Assembly: GCA_033557465.1 (NCBI GenBank)
Contig: CM066034.1
Location: 412,340,159 to 412,404,158, forward strand
Reading direction: 5' to 3'
Length of the DNA: 64,000 nucleotides
Source: Ichthyophis bannanicus
Lineage: Eukaryota > Chordata > Amphibia > Gymnophiona > Ichthyophiidae
In this document: in pieces, positions 21,501 through 31,169 of the stretch
Position numbering within the stretch: position 1 is the first letter of the stretch
Layout of the letters: each line of letters starts with the position of its first letter
Position numbers and translations under genes: made by a program
Notes under the pieces: model-generated
The model's database searches: none
The model's input: only the letters and a program-made list of their open reading frames with translations
Told to the model about the DNA's origin: nothing

Positions 21501-23101
21501 GAGGAGGTCCTCAGGATGGTCCTTGGGCTGGGGTTTCTCCCAGGGGATTTGTATGCCTTCATCCACATGAGCAACAGCGTGGAATACGATGTTAGCTTCA
21601 TGCTGAGACGGGGGCTGGAGGTCTTCTGGGACAAATACCAGCAGCAGAGGGGGCAGGGGGGGTGGGTCAACTTTCGCGTTGTGCCTGTCTCTCGCCAGGG
21701 GGCGGTACCTGTGACCATCCTGGTGAGGAATGAGTCGCTCCCAGGGCAGGACATTCAGTTTTGGCTGTCACGTCATGCGGTGCTTCTCGCACCCCTGGTT
21801 AAGGGCGCTGGGCCCCTAGGGGTGTAGGATGGGTCGTGGAAGGGTAGGATCCATTTGCGTGAGGTGGGAGACGGGGTGCAGCACGTGCCCTCGGCCGGTT
21901 TCCTCGGTTGGGATCGCATCTTGTGCTATTACCCCGGGCAACCTCGCGAGTGTCACCGCTGTGGCTCATTCCGTCATTTGAGCATGAACTGTCCCGAGCA
22001 GGTCTGCACTCATTGTGGTGGACGGGGTCATCCCTCGGCCGGGTGTTTGCTCATTCGATGCAACCTTTGCGGGGAGTTGGGCCACCCCTTTGCCCGCTGC
22101 CCCTCCGCATCACACAATGGACCGGGGGGGGATGTCGTCGCCCCATCTCGGGCTCCTGTGAGGGAGGAGGTGGTGGAGGTCCCTCTCCCTCAGGAGGTGC
22201 CCGGGAGCCCTAAGGTGGAGGAGGCCACTGAGCCGAGGGAGCCACCCGGGGGAGGGGATTTGGGTAGGATGGAGGAGAGGGTTGATGTGGTGGAGGTAGT
22301 TGTTGCACAACAGGATAGGGGGTTGCGGGTGGTGCCGCCTGAGGAATGGACTACCGTCTCTTCTAAGGGTGGCAAGTCCAAGAGGAAGAAACGGGAGACC
22401 TCCCCATTGCTGGAGGTAGAGCCCGTGTTGGACGTCAACCGTTTCGTCTTCTTGGCTACTGATGCGGCTGAGGCGGATGAGGGCATGCCTGTGGAGGCAG
22501 GGCTTCCTGTGCGGCGTTCGGTACGGTTAGCGGCGGAGGCGTCCCTCTTCCTCAGCGGTGGCCTCAGAAAATTCCGAAGGCACGCCGCGGTCAGGGTCCG
22601 CCTAAGAGTGTGGATACTGGCGCCCGGCTCCCGGTGGTGGCCCTGGAGAAGCTACCGGGAGGGGTGAGGGAGGACGGGCCTTTGCCTCCGCAGTTGGGTG
22701 CTGGGCCTTCGCAGGACCCCCCTGCTGACCCGGTCGCCCCCGCCTCCCCCGCGGGGGTGGGCACTGTTAGGTTGTCTCAGTCTCTGTCTGGGGATGGGGA
22801 GGGGGAGGTGGCACCAGTGGTGGACCCCACGGAGGAGGTCATTCCTCTGACCCCTGACCTGTTTTTGCCTCCTCATCCCGTGGGGGCTGGGTCTGCCCTC
22901 GCGACAGCTTTGCCTGGTGGTCCCGAGGGCACTAGCACCCTGCTGGGGTGACCGGGTCGAACAGGAGGACGAGGAGATCCTCGAGGTGGTCGACGTGGAC
23001 CCCAACGAGTTGCTCCAGCTTGCGGGCTTGTCCTGCAAGCGGGATTCTGGGGAGCAAGGGGTGGTGAGAAGACGAGGAAGGGGACACGGCACTCGAAATA
23101 G
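18522..23101 (+). pseudogene. LINE B ORF1, about 1,526 codons, nearly intact
   Basis: Same role and domain order as in copy A. The first 1,101 codons are uninterrupted (18522-21827). A single in-frame TAG at 21825-21827 replaces a Trp codon (GVW in other copies), and the frame then runs on past the knuckles. Coiled-coil LQGLQEEATLLQAQLSHLES is near residues 150-175; the RNA-binding domain is at about 970-1,120; the CCHC knuckles are coded at 21951-22100 (second one CTHCGGRGHPSAGC). Frameshifts near 22570 and 22950 disturb the tail. The stop TAG is at 23099-23101. It is about 100 codons longer than A because of an extra Gly-rich segment near 20700-20950. That long open stretch shows the low-complexity middle is translated. 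Confidence 0.85.
19673..19858 (+). promoter_or_regulatory. ETS palindrome, CRE and YY1-like sites inside ORF1 of B
   Basis: CCAAGATGGCCGCC lies at 19673-19686, TGACGTCA at 19703-19710, AAAATGGCCGCC at 19807-19818, and the inverted ETS pair CACTTCCGG/CCGGAAGTG at 19835-19858. All are within the open ORF1 frame. Positions and spacing match copy A. Confidence 0.5.
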
Positions 23102-23103
23102 GC

Positions 23104-26100
23104 ATGGCGTGCACTCCTGCGTTCTCGTGCGCCACGATCAACGTGGCTAGCATTTTGACAGACCAGGCGTGGGCTGCGGCCTATGATTTTCTTTCCACAA
23201 GTGGGTTGGATGTCATTTTTCTGCAGGAGACCAGGCTCACCTCGCTCGCTAGCCTTCATCGGGCCAAACTGTAGTGGAGGTGGGGCCCTTCGTACTGGTC
23301 CCTTGCGACCCAGCCCTACGCAGGAGTGGCGGTTTTGTTCACGTCTAACCGATTTCAAGTGCAGTATGTGTGGGAATTGGAGCAGGGCCGGTGTTTGCTT
23401 TTAGACGGTTTCTGTGGGCCTCACCGGTTTCATTTTGTGGTGGTCTATGGCCCCCAGTCTAGGTGGGAGCGGAAGGCCCTTTTCAGGGTCATTTGCCCTT
23501 ACTTACACACCTCTTGTTTGGTGGTCCTGGCAGGGTATTTTAACACCACCACCTTGCGTCAGGACCGAGGGGGGGGGAGCATTGCTCTCCACATTACGTT
23601 GGCCATTTTTTGGCTGAGGTGACCCGGACGGCCGATCTGGCGGACGTTTACCACCGGGCTTTTCCACGGTCACCGGGCTACACCTATTCCCGGGGGACAT
23701 GCAGGAGTCGTATCGATCGGATATATGTGAGTGCTCGGGTGGAGTGTTCCCCGCCGCAGCTGCAGGCGGTTGACTTCTCGGACCATTGCGTCCTCTCCGT
23801 GTCCTTCCTGGCCCACGAGGAGCTCAGCAGGGGTCCTGGCCTGTGGCGACTGAATGTGCAGTTGTTAGCTACATCAGAGGTGGTCCAGGAGTTCTTGGCC
23901 TTTCTCGCAGACCAGGAGACCCTGTTGGGCATTTTTCCTTCCCGTGGCGCTTGGTGGGATGAGGTGAAGACGCGTGCCCGTGAACTCTTCCGCTCCCGGG
24001 GCACCTCCATTGCTCGGTCCCGCTACCTCACTTATACTGTCCTCCGGAGGTCGCTGGATCGTTTGGTGTCTCGAGGGGCAGCGCGGGAGGAGGTGGAGGA
24101 GGTGCGCGTCCAGCTCCGTGGCCTGCTTTACGATCGCCACGCCTCCCTTTGCTTCGAGGGGGCGGCCGGTAGGGTCTCCCCCCCTGACCCCTTCCTAACT
24201 TGCAGGGAGAAGGTTCAGCGTAGGGAGGTGATGGCCCTGCGGGGCGCGGACGGCACCTTTCACACCTCTCAGGAGGACCTTTTACGTATGGTGGGGGAAT
24301 ACTTTTCAGACCTGTTTGGGGATCGTCCCGTAGACCTCACACGTATCCGCGAGTATTTGGGCCTTCCCCCGGTGTATTCGGCTGTGGTTCAGGCGCAGGT
24401 CGATGCACTGGCTGCTCCAATTCAGCAGGTGGAGGTAGAGAGGGTGATTCGTGCCATGCCGTTGGGGAAGGTGCCCTGGCGCGATGGGCTCCCGGTGGAG
24501 TTCTATCGTACTTTCATCGCCCAGCTGGCCCCCTTCCTGACCTCCCTGTTTCAGGAGATCATGGATACGGGGTTTCTCCCGCGGTCATTTCGCGAGTCTG
24601 TCCTGTTGCTGCTCTCCAAGGGGACGGACGATAGCTCTTTGGACTGTTGGCGGCCGCTCTCTCTGTTGAACGCGGACCGGAAAATCTTGGCCAAGTGTTT
24701 GGCCAACCGACTGGTGGAGGTGTCGGGTGTTTTGCTGTCACCTTCCCAGTATTGTTCGGTTCAGGGGAGAGGGGTTCTGGATGCCGCCGTCACGGTTCGG
24801 GAGATGGTCGAGAGAGGCCGGTCTGTTCAATGGGACCACTGGTTGGTCTCCTTGGATCAGTCCAAGGCTTTTGACCGGGTCAATCACCGGTACCTGTGGG
24901 TGGTGCTTCAGTACTTCGGCCTCCCCGCAGGTTTCCTCTTCGTCTTGCAGGTGCTGTACCGAGGGGGGGTGAGCTTCCCGTTTATTAATGGGTGGCTCGG
25001 ACGGCCTTTTCGTGTCGCCTTGGGGGTGCGGCAGGGGTGCCCTTTGAGCCCTCTGCTGTATGTTTTCTCCCTCGACCCCTTCCTCAGGAGATTGTCCTTG
25101 GGTGGGTTGCGAGGCCTGGAGGCGCCTGGTGCATCTCCGGTGTCCGTCGTGGCCTTCGCTGACGATATCTCAGTTTACGTGGACAGCACCGAGAGGGTGG
25201 AGGCCCTGCGGGAGGCCGTGGAGGAGTACTCGGAGGTAGCCCACTCTGTTGTTAACCACAGCAAGTGCCAGACGCTGTGGTTGGGCCCCTCGGAGGCCTC
25301 CCCGCCTTCCTGCGCCCCCTTTCCTCCTCCTCAGGGGGAGGTCCGCGTTTTGGGCCTCGTCTTCGGTTTGGAGGACTGTGCGGTGTCCAATTGGGTTCGT
25401 TGTGTTGAGACTGCACGGTGTCGGGTGCTGCGGTGGAGGGGGCGGAGGTATACGTTTGAGGAGAAGGTCACCCTCCTCAAGACGTTTCTGCTTCCCCTCT
25501 TTCTGCACGTGGCCACGGTCTTCGTTCTTCCGTCGTCTTGTCAGGCGTCCGTTAGTGCTGTCTTTTTCTGTTTTCTGTGGGTAACCGCATGAACCCTGTC
25601 CAGCGCAACATCGTGTGCCTGGGCCGGGAGCAGGGCGGTTTGGGTATGTTGCACCCCCTTGTCTTTTTGTCTGTCTTGTCTATGGCATATCACCTTCATC
25701 GGATACGGGAGGGGGGTGGGGTTTGGTGGGTGGCCTCCTACCGGGCATGGTTTTCTCGCTTCTGGGAGCAGTGGGAGGGGGCGTCCTCGGTCCCACGTGT
25801 GCGTCGGAGCAGGGAACAGGCCCCATCGTATGTGTTTCAGATGGTGGGGCTCATTCGGCGGTGGGGGGTGACCGACCCGCTCGCCCAAGTTCAAGGGCAG
25901 AAAGGCTTGTATCGGATGGTTCTCGCCTCCCACTTTCAACCACGGTGGGCCCTGCGGGACTGTCCAGCGGATACGATGCAGCGGGGCCTTCAGCAGTTGA
26001 ACTCCCCTCGGCTGCCGAAGAAAGTTCGGGATGTGGCCTGGTTGTCTTTCCACGGGCGTTTGTACGTGAGGGACAACCTCAAGTACAGGTCACAGGCCGA

Positions 26101-26497
26101 GCGGATCTGTCCGAGGGCGGGTTGTGAAGAGCAGCTGGAGACCATGGAACATTTCCTCCGGCAGTGCCCTTATAATGTCGAGGCCTGCCGGTTGGTGTCC
26201 GCTGCTCTTCACCTGCCCGATCTTTCCCTCCTCACGTATGCGGAGTGGGTGTACGGGGCCTGGTCCTTTCCCCCAAGGCAGGACTCCGGAACCCTCTACC
26301 TCGTCACGGCCGTAGTGCGCTACCACCTGTGGCGTGCGCGCGGTTATGCCTCGGCCCGGGGGTTGGTCCTGCCCCTCGATGAGGTGGTGCGGGACATTCT
26401 GGAGGACGTGTCCGGCATGGCGCAATGCGAACGGAGGGTGGTTGAGGCCCATCGTTGGGAGCGTCTGTGGCGTCACCTCACCCTCCGCCCCCCGTGA
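23104..26497 (+). pseudogene. LINE B ORF2: endonuclease and reverse transcriptase, nearly intact
   Basis: ATG 23104 follows the ORF1 stop by two bases. The endonuclease motifs are CATINVASI, VIFLQETR, VVVYGPQ, then GYFN where GDFN is expected (an Asp to Tyr change near 23533), RSRIDRIYVS, and SDH at 23778-23786. The RT contains SLDQSKAFDRVNHRYLW, RQGCPLSPLL and FADD at 25155-25166 (YADD in A). The C-terminal zinc motif CPRAGCEEQLETMEHFLRQC is near 26108-26170. Lesions are a TAG near 23272, a frameshift in a G-run near 23570, and one at about 25580. A 660-codon frame (23610-25592) is open across the whole RT. Stop TGA at 26495-26497. Confidence 0.9.
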
Positions 26498-27506
26498 ATT
26501 CGGGGGTGGGAGGGTGTGGACTAGCTGCTTCTAGTTCCATGGGGGGGGGGCTAGGGAAGGGGAGTCCTCATGCTTTATGGGGGGGGAGGGTTGTAACAGC
26601 TGGCCATTGCTCCTCCGTGCATCCTGCTCCACCATCCGGCATCGTTCGGTGGGATTGTTTTGTTTTGTTTTGTTTATATTGTTTAGTTGTTTTCCTTTGC
26701 TTTCTTTCTGTGGGTTTTTGTTGAGGGCCAGGGGATACGTTTTGTTGCTTATGTTTGTGTGGGGTGGTTATCGTTACTTTGGGGTGGGTGATGTTTGTGG
26801 GGGAGGGGGTTCTTGGGTGGGTTTGGGGTGGGGGTTGTGGGGTTTTTGCCGGGTATTACGGGATTCGTATGGGGGATGTTTTGGGGGGGTGGGGGTGGGG
26901 GTGAGGGTTTGTGGGGGTATCATTTGTTTTATCTAGGGGAGGTGTTGTGTATTGTTGGGGGATGGGGTTTGGTTGGGGTGAAAGGTTCACATATGTATTG
27001 TTGGTAGTTCTGTTTTGTTGGAGTGGGTGGGGGGTTTGTTTTTGGGGCCGATGGACATTGTCATGGACATTAATGTATTTCCTTTTGTTGCGGTGGGTGG
27101 CGATTTTGGGGCAGCTGGACACTTGGGGTGCGGACATTGCTGCAATGGGCCTTTGTTGGGGTGGGTGGGAATGTTGGGGAGTCCAGGACGTATGGACATG
27201 GACAATGTTGCTTTCTGGTTTTGTTGGGGTGGGTGGGGGTTTGGGGGAGATGGGAGATATGGACATTTGCTTTTTACTTGTTCCCATTTGGACTGCTTTG
27301 TGCTGCTGTTTGGGGGGGGTTGGGCACGGGGGGTTGGTTTGCTGGGTGTGGTGGTGGGTTGGGGTGGGTCACGGGGGGGTTGGGTCCTTGTCTCTGCTTT
27401 GTCGGGGTGGGTGGGGGTTTTTGGGGGGCATGGGACTGTTTTGCATTTGTGTGTTTTTCATTTGTTTTTGTATATTGTTGCATGTTTCCTATTAAAAATT
27501 TCCCCC
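26498..27506 (+). repeat. LINE B 3' UTR with 64-69-bp tandem repeat
   Basis: It has the same G/T-rich design as copy A. GGAC-initiated units start near 27053, 27117, 27186 and 27251. The unit sequences differ from those in A, so the repeat evolves quickly. The terminal 200 bases and TTAAAAATTTCCCCC match A closely. Confidence 0.8.
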
Positions 27507-29397
27507 AAACAGAAATCCCCCCAAACCTCCACCCCCCTGCCCCCCATCACTCCCAGGTCCTACCTTATTGCTGGTGCCAGACGGGGCACAGGGGGGCGGG
27601 GCATCAGGGCCGGCCGCAAGGGCTCCAGCAGCAAGGGCGGACGCCCCTCTGCGAGCCAGGCCTTCCCTCGGCCAAACCGGTGGGACAGACGAACACCTGT
27701 GCATACTCCTGTGCCACTGACACAGGTTGCACAGACAGCTGCCTGCACACCCTTCCTACCCCCCTCCCCCACAGAGGCTACAGGCATGGACCTTGCAACC
27801 CTGACCTTGGCCCTTTCCCTTCTCCGGCACCCCTCCGGCGCCAGACAGCCACCTCCGGGAACACAGGGCGACGACCGTCATGCAGCCGCCTGGGAGCCGG
27901 AAGGGCAGCCATCAGAAGGGAATCCTGACCCCCCACCCTTCCCCTCCCCAAACACCGGCACTGCTCCACTACCCAATGCCTGACACTCACCAGACACTGC
28001 GTCAGCAGACCCCCTATGGAAAAACAGGAACCTGTATTTCCCCTGGCAAAAATCCTGCTGCACGGCTCTCAGGCAGGATGGCAAAGACTCCTCCTGGGAT
28101 CCCCCGTAGTTTTGCAACTTCAGGTCAGTAACAGACCCCGCGGCGATATTCACACTTCCGGGATAACCCGGAAGTGACAGCAGCATTCTGAGGGCAGCCC
28201 TCGTTCAGCGCAGCACTGCCCGGGGAAAGCCCTGCGAACTCCTCCTCCTGCAGGGGAATCCCGGCAGCTGCAGGGACAGCAGCACTCGATCTCCGGCGGC
28301 CATCTTGGAATCCTCGTGGAGCTGAGACCGGCTCTGGAAATGCCGATAATGCCGCGGAAACTGACCCAGACATCAACCGCTCAGCTCTCCTTTCTTCTCT
28401 CCTCTCTCCTACCCGATGTACTGGTGCTGCAGCCATTTTCAAATCCCGCGGATTCTGTGCGGGTCAGGACCTCGCCCCCAAGCTCCCCCGGGGCATCAGA
28501 CATCAGGGGAGACACAGGTCTAAGAAGAGCCGTCCCAGCAGTCACGCAGCCTCATCTTTCCACCCAGCAATAGCCGACAGGTAAGACACTCTAGGATCTG
28601 TCATATGGAATAATGATTACATTCTTTTCTCAACTGCACCCGGGAATGACAAGGGGGGATAGCAGCAACCCTGAAGATCCACCGGCCGTCTAACCCCCGG
28701 GGGCCCCCCCCCAGACTGCACCTATACTACGATCCCACTTATCATAGTTGTCATAGAGCTCCGTGAGGGACCCACAACCTTGTTGTTTGAGGTAAACTAT
28801 TTCCTGGTGTTTGCCCTTCAAGGCCCGCTTCACCCCCATTCGATAGGTTGTGTAAGCCACCCATTCCTCCCCGGGAATGGTGGCCTGCAGGCTCTCCAGG
28901 TGGGAGAGCTGGGCTTGCAGCTGGGCCGCCTCCTCCTGGAGACCCCGAAGCCGCCGCACCGCCGCCACGATTTCATCTGGGGCCCTAGCTGGCTGCTGGA
29001 AGGAAGGCAGGCCCGACCCCCCGTCCTCATCCTCACTGGAGGAGGTAGAGGCCTCCTCCAGGACCCGAGGCGGAGGGGGGAACCCGCCTCCTCCAGTGCT
29101 ATACTCCACGGTCCTCCAGGGTCTCCCCAGGGCCTCTCCCTGCTTCCACCCAGCCTCCACACCCTGCCTGGGGAGGAGACAGGAGCCTCCTCACTGGGGT
29201 AGCGGGCCCAAACCTCCATACCTGTGGGTCCCTCCTCCCTGGCCAGGCACAGTCCTACCTGGGAGGTCCCCCTCCCGGGGTGCCGGTTGTATCAGGCTGC
29301 CTTTCTCCCCATTTGGTGGCAGCAGAAGAGGCCCACCAGGCTTGGTAGGCCTCTGGGCCTGGGCCTTTCCTGCTGGAGGTGGCCCAGGACCCGACAT
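27507..29397 (-). pseudogene. LINE C ORF1, N-terminal part, broken
   Basis: The ATG complement is at 29395-29397 (MSGPGPPPAGKAQAQ). The acidic EEASTSSSEDEDGG, the coiled-coil LRGLQEEAAQLQAQLSHLES and KRALKGKHQEIVYL follow in the frame ending at 28690. Beyond that, frameshifts break the low-complexity middle. The RNA-binding domain and knuckles are absent because the copy is cut at 27507. Confidence 0.75.
28153..28308 (-). promoter_or_regulatory. ETS palindrome and YY1-like site inside ORF1 of C
   Basis: The inverted ETS pair CACTTCCGG/CCGGAAGTG lies at 28153-28176, and a GGCGGCCATCTTGG (YY1-like on the minus strand) at 28296-28308. No perfect CRE is seen in this copy. Confidence 0.45.
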
Positions 29398-29487
29398 CCA
29401 GGCTCCAACTGTTCGCTAAGCTCCGCCCCCAGCAGGAGCTCACTCAGAGAGGTCCTCCCTCTAGCTCTGCTGAACAGCAACTGAGTG

Positions 29488-30240
29488 GAAATTTTGAATT
29501 TATTAGACAAGCAACAAAAAGACATACAAAAAGCAAAAACAATCAACCCAACCAAGTCCCACATCCCCCAAAACCCCCACCCTCGTGTCGACATAGCACA
29601 ACAACAAGAATCATAACCCCCCGTGACCCACCTCCCCAAACCCACCACCACACCCAGCAACCAACACACGTGCCCCTCCCCCACCAACAAACCGCAAGAG
29701 TCCAAACAATGCCCATGTCCCCCCCTCCCCCCCCTCAGTCCAATGTCCATACCTGATCCAACCCCCCCTTGTAACAACACCCCAGAGCAGTCCACACATT
29801 GTCCATTGGTGTTTGCAGACCCAAACCCCGCCCCCGCACAACAACCCCCACCAGTCCAAATGTTCGTTCTGTCCGCTGGTTGGGGACTGCCAGACTCCCC
29901 CCCCAACCACCCAAATACAGAGTCCCCTGTCCCCATCCCTTCCCCTGCAGAGGGAGCAGCGGCTCCCCCCTCCCTCCACCCCGATCCCCGCCCCCTCCCC
30001 ATCCACCCCACAAAAACAAACACATCAAAAGCAAACCTCCCCGCCCCCACCCCCCCAAACAAAAACATAAGGGCACCTTGAGCCCGTCCCCAACAGAATC
30101 CCACCAAAACAAAACATAACCAATTATACAAAGCAAAAGATAAACAAAAGATAAACATAACCCAGAGCTGCCCTGCAACCCAGACAGCGGAACGGGATGC
30201 ACAGGACACGAAAAGGACGGACATAAACACAAAAACAAGT
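29488..30240 (-). repeat. LINE E 3' UTR (second 3'-UTR type)
   Basis: This starts at TTGTTTTTGTGTTTATG next to the ORF2 break and matches the 3' UTR of copy H, not that of A, B and G, except for the last 200 bases. It is G/T-rich on the minus strand, lacks the clear 66-bp repeat, and ends AATAAATTCAAAATTTCC. Confidence 0.75.
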
Positions 30241-31167
30241 GAGGTAGCGGGATCGAGCCATGGAGGTACCCCGGGAACGGAAGAGTTGGCGGGCACGCGT
30301 CTTCACCTCGTCCCACCAGGCGCCACGGGAAGGAAAAACACCCAACAGGGTCTCCTGGTCTGCGAGAAAGGCCAAGAACTCCTGGACCACCTCTGATGTT
30401 GCCAACAACTGCACATTCAGTCGCCACAGGCCAGGACCCCTGCTGAGCTCCTCGTGGTTAGCCAGGAAGGACACGGAGAGGACGAGGTGATCCGAAAAGT
30501 CAACTGCCTGCAACTGCGGAGGGGAACACTCCACCCGGGCACTCACATATATCCGATCGATACGACTCCTGCAGGTCCCATGGTAGTAGGTGAACCCCGG
30601 CGACCTAGGAAAGGCCCGGTGGAAAACATCCACTAGGTCAGCCGTCCGGGTCATCTCGGCAAAAAAGAGGCCCTCGTAACTGGGTGGGCAACGATCCCCC
30701 CCTCGGTCCTGCAAAAAGGTGGTGGTGTTGAAATCCCCGGCAAGGACCACCAAACGGGAGGTGTGTAAGTAGGGGCGGATGACCCGAAAAAGGTTCTTCC
30801 GCGCCGACTTAGACTGGGGGCCGTAGACCACCACGAAACGAAACCGAAGGGGCCCGCAGTAGCCGTCTAAGAGCAAACACCGGCCCTGCTCCAGTTCCCA
30901 CACGTACTGCACCTGAAATTGGTTAGACGTGAAGAAAACCGCCACTCCTGCGTACGGCTGGGCCGCAAGTGACCAGTACGAAGGACCCCACCTCCACTCC
31001 CGCTTCGCCCAATGAAGGCTAGCGAGCGAGGTGAGCCTGGTCTCCTGCAAGAAGATGACATCCAGCCCACTCGTGGAAAGAAAATCATAGGCCGCAGCCC
31101 GCGCCTGGTCCATAAAAATACTGGCCACGTTGATAGTGGCGCACGAGAACGCAGGAGTGCACGCCAT
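30241..31167 (-). pseudogene. LINE E ORF2, endonuclease domain only
   Basis: ATG (complement 31165-31167) opens MACTPAFSCATINVASI in one unbroken frame. All endonuclease motifs are intact: VIFLQETR, VVVYGPQ, VVLAGDFNTT, RIDRIYVSARV and SDHLVLSV. The frame then runs through the linker to SRGTSMARSRYLT near 30241, where the 3' UTR is fused. The TT at the joint could come from either side, suggesting microhomology. No RT remains, so this copy could not retrotranspose on its own, although the endonuclease reading frame looks undamaged. Confidence 0.85.
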
Positions 31168-31169
31168 GC

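Larger units (their letters stand above)
18399..27506 (+). mobile_element. LINE copy B, full length and least damaged, about 9.1 kb
   Basis: Copy B begins at the C-run that ends copy A (18399-18403) and is in the same orientation, with no spacer between them. It has a 5' UTR of about 118 bases, ORF1 18522-23101, ORF2 23104-26497 and a 3' UTR ending TTAAAAATTTCCCCC at 27506. There it abuts minus-strand copy C. Only a handful of lesions separate it from an intact element, so it is either young or from a recently active subfamily. Confidence 0.85.
27507..29487 (-). mobile_element. LINE copy C, 5' part only (E/G-type 5' end)
   Basis: On the minus strand it starts at ACTCAGTTGCTGTTCAGC right after the AAAATTTCC tail of copy E, and carries 5' UTR and the first part of ORF1. 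It stops at 27507, where the opposite-strand 3' end of copy B is attached. At the same place in copy E the uninterrupted plus-strand sequence reads ATCCCCC-AAAAATAAATCCCCC, so B joined C exactly at a TCCCCC. The rest of C is not found left of copy A. Confidence 0.75.

Noticed and set aside
30241..30250. Splicing as the cause of the internal deletion in copy E
   Set aside because: No GT donor or AG acceptor is found at the joint; a two-base overlap fits microhomology joining or template switching better.
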